From: [Pantoea] beijingensis
GTDB lineage: Bacteria; Pseudomonadota; Gammaproteobacteria; Enterobacterales; Enterobacteriaceae
Direction: 5' to 3'
Assembly: GCF_022647505.1 (NCBI RefSeq)
Contig: NZ_CP071409.1
Location: 930,001-994,000, forward strand
Length of the DNA stretch: 64,000 nt
Position numbers and translations under genes: made by a program. Shown here in pieces: positions 39,633-49,386 of the stretch (the stretch's first letter is position 1; every line of letters starts with the position of its first letter). Below the pieces are notes generated by a model, which saw only the letters and a list, made by a program, of their open reading frames with translations, made no database searches and had not been told where the DNA came from.

Positions 39633-41931
39633 CGCCCGGCGCTTTGCGCTGTTATGGGGAGCGCTGTGCCTGGTTCTGCTGGGCACGCTGTTGGTGATGT
39701 TACCTCATGCCCGAATGAACAGCAGCGTGCTGGCGATGTTGCCTAAGCAGGCGCTGGGCGATATTCCGCCTGCGCTTAACGATGGCTTTATGCAGCGTCT
39801 GGATAAGCAGATGGTGTGGTTGGTGAGTCCGGGTAAAACCGCCGATCCCCGTGTTGCTGCATACTGGCAAACCTTGCTGCAGCACTCATCCGTGCTTAAC
39901 GAGGTGAAAGGGGCAATGGACGCCAGCAGCCAGCAGGCCTGGGGAACGTTTTACTGGCAGCACCGCAATGGTCTGATCGATAGCGCGACGCGCGCACGGC
40001 TACAGCATGGCGGCGAGGCGCAGGCGCAGTGGATCTTATCGCAACTGTATTCCGCTTTTTCCGGCGTGAGTGGTAAAGAGCTGCAAAACGATCCGCTGAT
40101 GCTGATGCGCGGCTCACAGCTGGCTCTGGCGCAAAACAGTCAGAAATTGCGCTTAATGGATGGCTGGCTGGTGACGCAGGATGAACAGGAGAACTACTGG
40201 TATCTGCTGCACGGTGAGCTGACGGGTGACTCTTTCGACATGCAGCAAACGCATCAGCGGGTGATGACGCTCACGGCGCTGGAAAAACAGCTACAGGCGC
40301 GCTATCCGCAGGCGCAACTGTTGTCACGCGGAACGCTGTTTTACAGTGATTATGCCAGCCAGCAGGCGAAGCGTGACGTCTCGACGCTGGGCGTTGCGAC
40401 GATTCTGGGCGTGATTTTACTGATCGTGGCGGTGTTCCGTTCGCTACGCCCGCTGCTGCTCTGCCTGATCTCGATTGCCATTGGTGCGCTGGCGGGCTGC
40501 GTTGTGACGCTGTTGCTGTTTGGTGAACTGCACCTGATGACGTTAGTGATGAGCATGAGCATTATCGGCATTTCTGCGGATTACACGCTCTATTATCTGA
40601 CGGAACGGATGGTGCATGGCGCGCAAGCCTCTCCCTGGCAAAGTCTGGTAAAGGTGCGCAGGGCTTTATTGCTGGCGCTGCTCACTACCGTTGTGGCGTA
40701 TGCGATCATGATGCTGGCGCCTTTCCCTGGCATTCGCCAGATGGCGGTATTTGCCGCCGTAGGGTTAAGCGCTTCCTGCCTGACGGTGATTTTCTGGCAT
40801 CCGTGGCTTTGTCGTGGTTTGCCGGTACGGCCGGTTCCGGCGATGGTGCTGATGTTGCGCTGGCTGGCGGCATGGCGGCGTAATAAAAAACTGATGATGG
40901 GGTTACCCGCGATACTGGCGCTGTTTTCGCTGGCCGGACTGAGCATGTTGCGTGTTGATGACGATATCTCTCAGTTGCAGGCGCTGCCGCAGACGCTGCT
41001 GGCGCAGGAAAAATCCATTACCCAGCTGACCGGACAAAGCGTCGATCAGAAGTGGTTTGTGGTTTACGGTCACTCGCCGCAGCAGACGCTGGAGCGGCTG
41101 GAGGCCTTTATCCCCGCGCTGGAGCAGGCGAAAAAAGCGGGGCTAATCGCGGGTTATCGTACCGTGCCGCTCAATTCACTGATGCGTCAGCAACAGGATA
41201 TGGCCTTATTAGATGCCGCGGAACCTGTCGTTGCACAAACGCTGAAAAGCGCCGGATTGCGTGCCGTTAAGCCCGATCTGACGCCGATGTCGGTGAGCGT
41301 AGAATCCTGGCTGGCGAGCCCGGTCAGCGAAGGCTGGCGCCTGATGTGGTTGACGCTGGGCGGTGGTGAGAGTGGCGTTTTGGTACCGGTTGACGGTGTC
41401 AGTCAAAGCGCCGCGCTTAATGCACTGGCAGAAAAGCAACAAGGCGTTGCCTGGGTGGATCGTAAGCAAGCGTTTGATGCCCTGTTTGCGCTCTATCGCT
41501 CGGTGCTGACCGGTCTGTTGTTGGTGGCGTTGGCGGTTATCGCCTGTGGTGCCGTGCTTCGCCTTGGCTGGCGCAAGGGATTGGTCAGTCTGGTACCGTC
41601 GGTGCTGTCGCTGGGATGCGGACTGGCAGTCCTCAGCCTCACCGGGCACGCGGTAAATCTGTTCTCGCTGTTGGCACTGGTGCTGGTGTTGGGGATTGGC
41701 GTCAACTATACGCTGTTTTTCAGTAACGCACGTGGGACGCCGCTGACATCGCTGCTAGCGATTACGCTGGCGATGATGACTACGCTGCTGACGCTTGGCA
41801 TGTTGGTATTTAGCGCCACACAGGCAATCAGCAGTTTCGGTATTGTGCTGGTCAGCGGTATTTTCACCGCTTTCCTGCTTTCACCGCTGGCGATGACGAA
41901 TAAAAAAAGAAGAAACGATGATAAAGCATAA
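39604..41931 (+). CDS. apeM: APE MMPL/RND-type exporter
   Basis: The 775-residue product is an RND-superfamily transporter of the MMPL kind: one N-terminal helix, a periplasmic loop (about residues 40-245), five or six helices (about 250-400), a second loop, and a second helix block to the end. ISADYTLYYLTER is the transmembrane motif. It is expected to move the polyene lipid to the periplasmic side. It overlaps apeL by 29 nt and apeN by 14 nt. Confidence 0.88.
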   Translation: MSANVLPNANARRFALLWGALCLVLLGTLLVMLPHARMNSSVLAMLPKQALGDIPPALNDGFMQRLDKQMVWLVSPGKTADPRVAAYWQTLLQHSSVLNEVKGAMDASSQQAWGTFYWQHRNGLIDSATRARLQHGGEAQAQWILSQLYSAFSGVSGKELQNDPLMLMRGSQLALAQNSQKLRLMDGWLVTQDEQENYWYLLHGELTGDSFDMQQTHQRVMTLTALEKQLQARYPQAQLLSRGTLFYSDYASQQAKRDVSTLGVATILGVILLIVAVFRSLRPLLLCLISIAIGALAGCVVTLLLFGELHLMTLVMSMSIIGISADYTLYYLTERMVHGAQASPWQSLVKVRRALLLALLTTVVAYAIMMLAPFPGIRQMAVFAAVGLSASCLTVIFWHPWLCRGLPVRPVPAMVLMLRWLAAWRRNKKLMMGLPAILALFSLAGLSMLRVDDDISQLQALPQTLLAQEKSITQLTGQSVDQKWFVVYGHSPQQTLERLEAFIPALEQAKKAGLIAGYRTVPLNSLMRQQQDMALLDAAEPVVAQTLKSAGLRAVKPDLTPMSVSVESWLASPVSEGWRLMWLTLGGGESGVLVPVDGVSQSAALNALAEKQQGVAWVDRKQAFDALFALYRSVLTGLLLVALAVIACGAVLRLGWRKGLVSLVPSVLSLGCGLAVLSLTGHAVNLFSLLALVLVLGIGVNYTLFFSNARGTPLTSLLAITLAMMTTLLTLGMLVFSATQAISSFGIVLVSGIFTAFLLSPLAMTNKKRRNDDKA

Positions 41932-42508
41932 TCTCTGGCGCCTTGTCGCCTTATTTATGGCTGCCCTGGTATTGACCGGATGCACCCACCCCGGAAAACC
42001 TGATGAGGTTGCCCGCCCACAGGCATGGCTGGAACCTGGCACGCGTGTGACGCTGCCTGCGCCAGGTATCACGCCTACCGTTGCCTCTCAACAGTTGTTA
42101 ACCGGGACATTTAACGGCAATACGCAGTCCTTGCTGGTAATGCTGAATGCAGATGACAAGAAACTGACCCTTGCCGGACTGTCATCGGTCGGGATCCGCC
42201 TTTTTCTTATCACTTACGATGAGAAAGGGCTGCATACCGAGCAATCCATTGTTGCCCCGCAGCTTCCACCTGCCAGCCAGGTTCTGGCCGATGTGATGCT
42301 CAGTAACTGGCCTCTCGAACGCTGGCGGCCACAGCTACCGCACGGCTGGACGCTTACCGATAAGGCGGATAAGCGTGAACTGCGTAACGCCAGTGGGAAG
42401 CTGGTAACGGAAATCACCTATTTGCAGCGTAAAGGTCAGCGAGAGCCCATTAGTATTATGCAGCATGTATTTAAGTACCATATCACCATGCAATATCTGG
42501 ATAACTGA
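41918..42508 (+). CDS. apeN: APE DUF3261-type lipoprotein
   Basis: The 196-residue product has a lipoprotein signal with lipobox LTGC (Cys22) and a beta-rich mature part. Lipoproteins of the DUF3261 family occur at this place in APE clusters, and a LolB-like acceptor role with the LolA-like ApeL is plausible (inference). It overlaps apeM by 14 nt. Confidence 0.83.
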   Translation: MIKHNLWRLVALFMAALVLTGCTHPGKPDEVARPQAWLEPGTRVTLPAPGITPTVASQQLLTGTFNGNTQSLLVMLNADDKKLTLAGLSSVGIRLFLITYDEKGLHTEQSIVAPQLPPASQVLADVMLSNWPLERWRPQLPHGWTLTDKADKRELRNASGKLVTEITYLQRKGQREPISIMQHVFKYHITMQYLDN

Positions 42509-42509
42509 C

Positions 42510-43679
42510 ATGATCTTTATTTCTGCCGTGGGCATGGTGAATGCATTGGGCAATAACGCTACAGAAATTGCGGCGAATCTGACGCGTGGACTGGCACCTG
42601 GCATGCGACTGCGCGAAGGCTGGCTGCAAGGGCACGATGCCATTATGTTGGGAAGTGTGGACGGTGAACTACCGTCCATTCCGGATGCATTCTCTGCGCA
42701 CCGTACCCGCAATAATCAATTGTTGCTGGCCGCGTTAGCGCAAATTCAGCCCCAGATTGATGAGGCGATTGCCCGTTATGGTCGCGATCGTGTCGCGGTG
42801 GTGCTGGGTACCAGCACATCGGGGCTGGATGAAGGAGACCGACACGTCCAACTGACTACTCAGGGACAAAGCAGTCCCCACTGGCGTTATCCGCAGCAGG
42901 AACTGGGGGATCCGTCGCGCTTTCTTAGCCGCTGGCTGGCGCTGGAAGGACCGGCGTTTACCTTTTCGACTGCATGCTCATCCAGTGCGCGTGCCATTAT
43001 CAGTGGCCGGCGTCTGATTGAGGCTGGGCTGGTGGATGTGGCGATTGTCGGCGGTGCGGACACGCTCAGTCGTATGCCGATTAACGGTTTTAATAGCCTG
43101 GAGTCACTCTCTGTGACGCGCTGTCAGCCGTTTGCGCGTGACCGCTGCGGTATCACGATTGGTGAAGCTGCGGCCCTGATGCTCCTGACCAAAGAGCCTC
43201 AAGCGATTGCTTTGCTTGGCGTAGGGGAATCGAGCGATGCCTGGCATATTTCTGCCCCGCATCCTGCAGGCGAGGGTGCCATTCGTGCGATTCAGCAGGC
43301 GCTGGCGGATGCAGGACTGCAGCCCGATGATGTTGGCTATATTAATTTGCACGGCACCGCGACCACGTTGAACGATCAAATTGAATCGAAGGTGATCCAC
43401 GATCTGTTTGGCGATCGTGTGCCCTGTAGCTCCACCAAACACCTGACCGGTCATACGCTGGGGGCCGCGGGCATTACCGAAGCCGCACTGAGTGCCCTAA
43501 TATTACAGCAGGATCTGCCTCTTCCCCCGCAGGACTTTAGTTTGTCGCCGTACGACGCTGCGCTGCCTGCCTGCGGCATTCTTGACACGGCACAGCCGCT
43601 GGTCAAACCGGTCATCCTCTCTAATTCATTTGCCTTTGGGGGCAATAATGCCAGCATTGTGCTGGGGAGGCAGCGATGA
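42510..43679 (+). CDS. apeO: APE ketosynthase (partner of ApeC)
   Basis: The 389-residue beta-ketoacyl-ACP synthase has the full Cys-His-His set: ACSSSARAI with the nucleophile, HGTATTLND and KHLTGHTLGA. It extends the polyene chain, in known systems as a heterodimer with the chain-length-factor-like ApeC. I start at ATG 42510, 1 nt after the apeN stop, where the protein begins MIFISAVGMVNALGNN; the ATG at 42465 would overlap apeN without a good site. It overlaps apeP by 4 nt. Confidence 0.9.
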   Translation: MIFISAVGMVNALGNNATEIAANLTRGLAPGMRLREGWLQGHDAIMLGSVDGELPSIPDAFSAHRTRNNQLLLAALAQIQPQIDEAIARYGRDRVAVVLGTSTSGLDEGDRHVQLTTQGQSSPHWRYPQQELGDPSRFLSRWLALEGPAFTFSTACSSSARAIISGRRLIEAGLVDVAIVGGADTLSRMPINGFNSLESLSVTRCQPFARDRCGITIGEAAALMLLTKEPQAIALLGVGESSDAWHISAPHPAGEGAIRAIQQALADAGLQPDDVGYINLHGTATTLNDQIESKVIHDLFGDRVPCSSTKHLTGHTLGAAGITEAALSALILQQDLPLPPQDFSLSPYDAALPACGILDTAQPLVKPVILSNSFAFGGNNASIVLGRQR

Positions 43680-44152
43680 GCCATTATCTGGCCCCGGCGG
43701 TCTATTTGCCACATGATGCGCCTATGTTGTTACTGGAACAGGTGGTCAGCGTCGCTGAGAATACGGCCCATTGCCGGGTGACGGTCAACCGGGAGGGTGT
43801 GCTCGCCCCTTTCCTCGATGCTGAGAATAATTTACCCGGCTGGTATGCGCTGGAGCTAATGGCGCAAACCGTCGGCGTCTGGTCCGGTTGGCATCGTCAT
43901 CAGCGTGGTCAGCAGAGTATTGCGCTGGGCATGGTATTGGGCGCAAGGGAGCTGATTTGTGCGTCGGGTGCGCTGCCTGCCGGTGCGACGCTGGAGATCA
44001 AGGTCACTTTGCTGATGCAGGATACGCGGTTTGGCAGTTTTGACTGTGCCATTTATACGGCAGAAGAATTATTGGCATCAGGGCGGGTAAACACCTTCCA
44101 GCCGACAGAAGAAGAGTTAACTTCGCTTTTTAATCAGGGAATTACTGTATGA
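43676..44152 (+). CDS. apeP: APE hot-dog dehydratase 2
   Basis: The 158-residue hot-dog protein has the FabA-like LPGWYALELMAQTVGVWSGW helix. It is the second 3-hydroxyacyl-ACP dehydratase of the pathway, acting with or next to ApeI. It overlaps apeO and apeQ by 4 nt each. Confidence 0.85.
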   Translation: MSHYLAPAVYLPHDAPMLLLEQVVSVAENTAHCRVTVNREGVLAPFLDAENNLPGWYALELMAQTVGVWSGWHRHQRGQQSIALGMVLGARELICASGALPAGATLEIKVTLLMQDTRFGSFDCAIYTAEELLASGRVNTFQPTEEELTSLFNQGITV

Positions 44153-44880
44153 GTCGTTCAGTTCTGGTCACCGGAGCCAGTAAAGGCATCGGAAGCGCCA
44201 TCGCCCGCCAGCTTGCCGCTGACGGGTTTGTGGTCGGCGTACACTACCATCGCGATGAGCAGGGCGCCCAGAAAACGCTGGATGCCATCGTCAATGCGGG
44301 AGGCGCGGGGCGCCTGCTCACGTTTGATGTGGGCGATCGCCAGCAGTGCCGTGAGGTACTGGAGCAGGATATCGCCACCCACGGTGCATGGTATGGCGTG
44401 GTCAGTAACGCGGGAATTACCCGTGACGCCGCGTTTCCTGCACTGAGTGACGATGACTGGGATAGTGTGATTCATACCAATCTCGACAGTTTCTACAACG
44501 TGATTCAGCCTTGTATGATGCCGATGATCGGCGCACGTCAGGGCGGACGCATTATCACGCTGTCTTCCGTTTCCGGCATCATGGGCAACCGGGGACAGGT
44601 GAACTATAGCGCCGCCAAAGCCGGCATTATCGGGGCGACAAAAGCGCTGGCCATCGAGCTGGCGAAAAGAAAAATCACCGTTAACTGTATCGCACCAGGT
44701 CTGATTGATACCGCCATGATTGAGATGGAAGAGGCGGCATTAAAAGAAGCCATGGCGATGATTCCGATGAAGCGCATGGGGCAGGCTGAAGAAGTTGCCG
44801 GCCTTGCGAGTTATTTAATGTCTGACATTGCGGGCTATGTGACGCGTCAGGTGATTTCCATCAATGGGGGGATGTTATGA
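44149..44880 (+). CDS. apeQ: APE ketoreductase (FabG-like)
   Basis: The 243-residue short-chain dehydrogenase reduces the 3-keto group after each condensation. It has the cofactor motif TGASKGIGSAIA, the NAG motif and the catalytic Ser with YSAAK (Tyr-x3-Lys). It overlaps apeP and apeR by 4 nt. Confidence 0.92.
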   Translation: MSRSVLVTGASKGIGSAIARQLAADGFVVGVHYHRDEQGAQKTLDAIVNAGGAGRLLTFDVGDRQQCREVLEQDIATHGAWYGVVSNAGITRDAAFPALSDDDWDSVIHTNLDSFYNVIQPCMMPMIGARQGGRIITLSSVSGIMGNRGQVNYSAAKAGIIGATKALAIELAKRKITVNCIAPGLIDTAMIEMEEAALKEAMAMIPMKRMGQAEEVAGLASYLMSDIAGYVTRQVISINGGML

Positions 44881-46106
44881 CTCGTCGTGTCGTTATTACC
44901 GGTATGGGCGGCGTCACCGCGTTTGGTGAAAACTGGCTGGATGTTTCTCGTCGCCTGAAGGCTTATGAAAATGCCGTGCGCAGGATGCCTGAATGGCAGC
45001 AATATGATGGTTTGCATACGCTGCTGGGTGCGCCCATCGATCACTTTACGTTGCCGGACCATTACACGCGAAAGCGAATCCGTGCGATGGGGCGGGTGTC
45101 GCTGATGTCCACCCGGGCTACCGAGCTGGCACTGGAGCAGGCAGGATTGATCGATGATCCGATATTAACCAACGGGGAAACCGGTATTGCTTACGGTTCG
45201 TCAACCGGCAGCACGGGGCCCGTCAGCGATTTCGCCACGATGCTAACCGAAAAGCACACGAATAATATTACCGCGACGACCTATGTGCAGATGATGCCGC
45301 ACACTACGGCGGTCAATACCGGACTGTTTTTTGGCCTGCGTGGTCGCGTGATCCCAACCTCCAGCGCCTGTACCTCGGGGAGCCAGGCGATTGGTTATGC
45401 CTGGGAAGCGATTCGTCATGGTTATCAGACGGTGATGGTGGCTGGCGGCGCTGAAGAGCTCTGCCCTTCAGAAGCGGCGGTGTTCGATACATTGTTTGCG
45501 ACCAGCCAGCGTAACGATGCACCCCGCACCGCACCTGCACCGTTTGACAGCCAGCGCGATGGTTTGGTCATCGGCGAAGGCGCCGGGACACTGATTCTTG
45601 AAGAGCTGGAGCATGCCAGAGCGCGTGGCGCGACCATTTATGGTGAGATCGTGGGGTTTGCCACTAACTGCGATGCGGCACATATCACCCAACCGCAGCG
45701 CGAAACCATGCAGGTGTGCATGGAGCAATCCCTGAAGATTGCCGGGTTACGCCCTCAAGATATCGGCTATATTTCCGCACATGGCACCGCTACACAGCGG
45801 GGAGATGTGGCTGAAAGCCAGGCAACGGCGGCTATTTATGGCGATCGTGTGCCTATCTCTTCACTGAAAAGCTATCTGGGACATACGCTTGGTGCCTGTG
45901 GTGCGCTGGAGGCCTGGATGAGCTTGCAAATGATGCGCGAAGGGTGGTTTGCACCGACGCTGAATTTGACGAACCCTGATGAGGAGTGCGGCGCGCTGGA
46001 TTATATTATGGGCGAGGCGCGGCACATTGACTGTGAGTATTTACAGAGCAACAATTTTGCTTTTGGCGGCATCAATACCTCTATTATTATCAAGCGCCAG
46101 CTGTAA
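44877..46106 (+). CDS. apeR: APE ketosynthase (FabF-like)
   Basis: The 409-residue beta-ketoacyl-ACP synthase keeps the Cys-His-His triad in SACTSGSQAIGY, SAHGTATQRGD and KSYLGHTLGA. In APE systems ApeR is a second, homodimeric type ketosynthase, thought to act early in chain building. It is the last gene of the operon; no clear terminator follows, but a large inverted repeat lies at 46299-46338. Confidence 0.9.
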   Translation: MTRRVVITGMGGVTAFGENWLDVSRRLKAYENAVRRMPEWQQYDGLHTLLGAPIDHFTLPDHYTRKRIRAMGRVSLMSTRATELALEQAGLIDDPILTNGETGIAYGSSTGSTGPVSDFATMLTEKHTNNITATTYVQMMPHTTAVNTGLFFGLRGRVIPTSSACTSGSQAIGYAWEAIRHGYQTVMVAGGAEELCPSEAAVFDTLFATSQRNDAPRTAPAPFDSQRDGLVIGEGAGTLILEELEHARARGATIYGEIVGFATNCDAAHITQPQRETMQVCMEQSLKIAGLRPQDIGYISAHGTATQRGDVAESQATAAIYGDRVPISSLKSYLGHTLGACGALEAWMSLQMMREGWFAPTLNLTNPDEECGALDYIMGEARHIDCEYLQSNNFAFGGINTSIIIKRQL

Positions 46107-46298
46107 TAGAGCGGATAGAGGTATTTGTGCGAGTGAATATTTACCATGTCAGGTGGTTTGAGCGTCTCACTCGCTGATTACGGCCTCATCCCCGTTATAA
46201 GCGTGTTACAGGCGATATTTTGTCAGACCGCTGTAAAGCTTTCGCGTTATTCGTGAAGCTAATCTCAAATGGGTTAAAATAGCGGCGGATGTCTGTAT

Positions 46299-46338
46299 GC
46301 GAATGATGTATCTCCAGGACTGGCGGTACATCATTCGC
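46299..46338. repeat. 12-bp perfect inverted repeat between apeR and the SDR gene
   Basis: GCGAATGATGTA (46299-46310) and TACATCATTCGC (46327-46338) flank a 16-nt loop that contains CCAGGACTGG. It lies between two convergent genes and could end transcripts from both sides, though no long T-run follows on either strand. Confidence 0.55.
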
Positions 46339-46358
46339 GTATTCTCATCACTGGAAAG

Positions 46359-47114
46359 TTAGATAGATTGCCCGCCTGAAACTTCAATACGTTGTGCTGT
46401 TACCCAGCGATTCTCATCACGTAATAAACAGGCGATCATTGGACCAATATCGTCAGGAAGCCCCGCACGACCTAAAGCAGTTAATGCGGCAAAATGTGCG
46501 TTAACATCCGCGTTGTCTCGCACCAGCCCACCACCAAAATCAGTTTCGATCGCGCCTGGCGCGACGGTATTCACAGTAATGCCGCGCGGTCCCAGTTCTC
46601 GTGCCATGTACACACTGAGCGTTTCTACAGCGGCTTTAGCCGCAGAGTACGCGGAAAAACCGGGGAAAGAAATACGCGTCAGGCCGGTGGAGAAATTGAT
46701 GATTTTTCCACCGTTTACCAGTAATGGTAGAAGTGCCTGTACGAGGAAAAATACCCCTTTGACATGAACATCGAATAAACCGTCAAACTGTGCTTCAGTC
46801 GTTTCTGCAAACGGGGAAAATTCGCCATGGCCTGCATTGTTGATCAAGTGATCGAACGTATCTCGCTGCCATATTTCAGACAGTTTAGCGTGCAAGTTTT
46901 CTGTGAAGGCGGGGAAGGTGGCAATTTTTGCGGTATCAAGCTGAAGAGCGACAGCCTTACGTCCCAGAGCCTGAATTTCAGTGACGACTTCTTCTGCTTG
47001 CCGGGCATTTCCCCGGTAGGTGACGATAACGTCTCCCCCCTGGTGCGCGATAGCAAGAGCCGTATTGCGGCCGAGACCACGATTGGCTCCGGTTACCAGT
47101 GCTATTTTATTCAT
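46359..47114 (-). CDS. SDR-family oxidoreductase
   Basis: The 251-residue short-chain dehydrogenase/reductase has the NAD(P) motif TGANRGLG (residues 8-15), NNAG, the catalytic Ser and YSAAK, and an Arg pair in the first loop that favours NADP. AGGAAAT precedes the ATG on the minus strand. The substrate cannot be read from the sequence. It faces the APE cluster but is transcribed against it, so it is probably unrelated to pigment synthesis. Confidence 0.85.
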   Translation of the reverse strand: MNKIALVTGANRGLGRNTALAIAHQGGDVIVTYRGNARQAEEVVTEIQALGRKAVALQLDTAKIATFPAFTENLHAKLSEIWQRDTFDHLINNAGHGEFSPFAETTEAQFDGLFDVHVKGVFFLVQALLPLLVNGGKIINFSTGLTRISFPGFSAYSAAKAAVETLSVYMARELGPRGITVNTVAPGAIETDFGGGLVRDNADVNAHFAALTALGRAGLPDDIGPMIACLLRDENRWVTAQRIEVSGGQSI

Positions 47115-47562
47115 AATATTTCCTCTCAGGTTGTTGGACAGTATTACGATAAGATGGGTTGCTTGACATGCATTGCGTAAGCTCTTGTTATTTATTGCCA
47201 GCTTCCAGTGCTCTGGCTCTATTCAGCGTGTTACGGTCTAATTTAAGTCTAAATATTGCCCGAATTGATACCCTGCATATCACTTTATTGGATATTTGCT
47301 GACGTTACGCCGACGCATGCGATCTTGCTACAGTGCGGATCCTCTCGTGTGTTCTCCATCCGGAGAGCGAACGAGCGGCACCACGGCCGTTTTTTGCTGC
47401 GGTTTTTACTGTTGCCAGAGAAATGTTGCGGTGTAGTGTGAGGATGAGCCGTGAAGATGGCAGGGAAAGGAAAAATGAATACGCCCTCTCGTATTATCCG
47501 AAAGGGCGTCAGAACGATGGCACTGTAGCATGTCACAGTGTGAATGCCAGGCTGCTATACCA
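47115..47562. other. Gap between SDR gene and fumarase gene
   Basis: It holds the promoter of the SDR gene at the left and the fumarase terminator at the right (47481-47509). I see no gene in between; small frames on both strands are not protein-like. Confidence 0.5.
47481..47509 (-). terminator. Probable terminator of the fumarase operon
   Basis: Read on the minus strand, ACGCCCT (47509-47503) pairs with AGGGCGT (47487-47481), followed by ATTCATTTTT. It lies 54 bp after the fumarase stop. Confidence 0.6.
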
Positions 47563-49209
47563 TTATTTCACACAGCGCGCGCATTGATTAAGATGGATGG
47601 CTTCGAAGAAATCGTTGCCTTTATCGTCCACCAAAATAAAGGCCGGGAAGTTTTCGACTTCGATTTTCCAGATCGCTTCCATCCCCAGTTCCGGGTATTC
47701 AACACACTCAAGACTCTTGATGCTTTGCTGTGCCAGTACCGCCGCCGGGCCACCAATACTGCCCAGATAGAAGCCACCGTGCTTATGGCATGCATCGGTT
47801 ACTTGCTTACTGCGGTTGCCTTTGGCCAGCATAATCATACTGCCGCCGTTTTCCTGCAACTGGTCAACGTAGGAATCCATTCGTCCTGCGGTCGTTGGCC
47901 CCAGCGAGCCGGAGGCATAACCCTCTGGTGTTTTTGCCGGCCCCGCATAATACACCGGATGATCCTTAATATATTGCGGCAGGCCTTCACCGTTATCGAT
48001 ACGCTCTTTTAACTTCGCATGGGCAATATCGCGCGCCACAATAATGGTACCGGTCAGTGATAAACGCGTTGAAACGGGGTGCTGTGACAGCTGGGCGAGA
48101 ATCTCTTTCATTGGGCGGTTCAGGTCGACCTGCACCACCTCACCTTCGCCCTGCTGGCGCAGTGCGGCAGGAATGTACTGGCCAGGATTCTCTTCCAGTT
48201 TTTCAATCCAGATGCCATCGCGGTTAATTTTCGCCTTTATATTGCGGTCCGCCGAGCAGGAAACACCCATGCCGATTGGGCAGGATGCGCCGTGACGTGG
48301 TAAACGAATCACTCGGATGTCATGCGCAAAGTATTTGCCGCCAAATTGCGCGCCCAGTCCGAGGTTCTGCGCTTCCACCAGCAGTTCCTGTTCCAGTTGA
48401 ACATCGCGGAATGCCTGGCCGTGCTCGTTACCTTCTGTTGGCAGCTCGTCGTAATAGTGCGTTGAGGCCAGTTTAACCGTCTTCAGGGTGCTTTCTGCCG
48501 AGGTACCGCCGATGACAAAGGCGATATGATAGGGTGGGCAGGCTGCGGTGCCCAGGGTGCGCATTTTTTCCGTTAAATACGTTTTTAATTTGCCGGGACT
48601 CAGCAGCGCTTTGGTTTCCTGATAGAGATAGGTTTTGTTGGCCGAACCACCGCCTTTGGCGATGCAGAGGAATTTGTATTCATCGCCGTCTACGCTGTAG
48701 AGATCGATTTGTGCTGGTAAATTGGTGCCAGTGTTCACTTCTTTATACATATCCAGCGCGGCGTTCTGGGAGTAGCGCAGGTTGTCTTCAATATAGGTGT
48801 TATAAACACCCTGTGACAACGCGGCTTCATCTCCACCGCCTGTCCAGACTCGCTGGCCTTTTTTGCCCATAATGATGGCGGTGCCGGTATCCTGACAGGT
48901 TGGCAAAATGCCTTTAGCCGCAATTTCCGAGTTTCTCAGAAATTGTAAGGCAACGTACCGGTCATTTTCACTGGCCTCAGGATCATCCAGTATTGCGGCA
49001 ACCTGGCGCTGATGCGCAGGGCGTAGCATAAATGACGCATCGTGGAAGGCTTGCTGCGCCAGCAATGTCAGCGCTTTAGGATCGACTTTTAATACTTCCT
49101 GCCCATCGAAGTTGGAGACGGAAACATAATCCCGACTCAACAGGTAATATTCGGTATCCTCATGGGCGAGAGGAAAGGGATTCTGATAATAAAAAGGTTT
49201 ATTCGACAT
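47563..49209 (-). CDS. fumB: Class I (iron-sulfur) fumarate hydratase
   Basis: The enzyme interconverts fumarate and malate with a labile 4Fe-4S cluster. The 548-residue product is full length and very close to E. coli FumA and Fum[22 protein letters not shown] holds a cluster Cys (broken motif given only in part), with further Cys in [18 protein letters not shown]. Sequence alone does not separate FumA from FumB; I use fumB because dcuS-dcuR and a C4-dicarboxylate-type transporter are adjacent, as with the anaerobic fumB in E. coli. It is 177 bp downstream of the transporter gene on the same strand. Confidence 0.9.
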   Translation of the reverse strand: MSNKPFYYQNPFPLAHEDTEYYLLSRDYVSVSNFDGQEVLKVDPKALTLLAQQAFHDASFMLRPAHQRQVAAILDDPEASENDRYVALQFLRNSEIAAKGILPTCQDTGTAIIMGKKGQRVWTGGGDEAALSQGVYNTYIEDNLRYSQNAALDMYKEVNTGTNLPAQIDLYSVDGDEYKFLCIAKGGGSANKTYLYQETKALLSPGKLKTYLTEKMRTLGTAACPPYHIAFVIGGTSAESTLKTVKLASTHYYDELPTEGNEHGQAFRDVQLEQELLVEAQNLGLGAQFGGKYFAHDIRVIRLPRHGASCPIGMGVSCSADRNIKAKINRDGIWIEKLEENPGQYIPAALRQQGEGEVVQVDLNRPMKEILAQLSQHPVSTRLSLTGTIIVARDIAHAKLKERIDNGEGLPQYIKDHPVYYAGPAKTPEGYASGSLGPTTAGRMDSYVDQLQENGGSMIMLAKGNRSKQVTDACHKHGGFYLGSIGGPAAVLAQQSIKSLECVEYPELGMEAIWKIEVENFPAFILVDDKGNDFFEAIHLNQCARCVK

Positions 49210-49386
49210 TTTCTCTCACTTAATCACATGTTACCTGGCACCTTTGCTCGCCGATACTGGCAACATCACTGGCGATATTATGCGTTTTCTAACCTTGCCC
49301 GTTTTCAGGAAAAACGGGCAAGGAAATGAATGGTATAATATAAGCGCTTTATCTGCAGGTTTCTTCGTGCCAAATCTGCGTATTAA

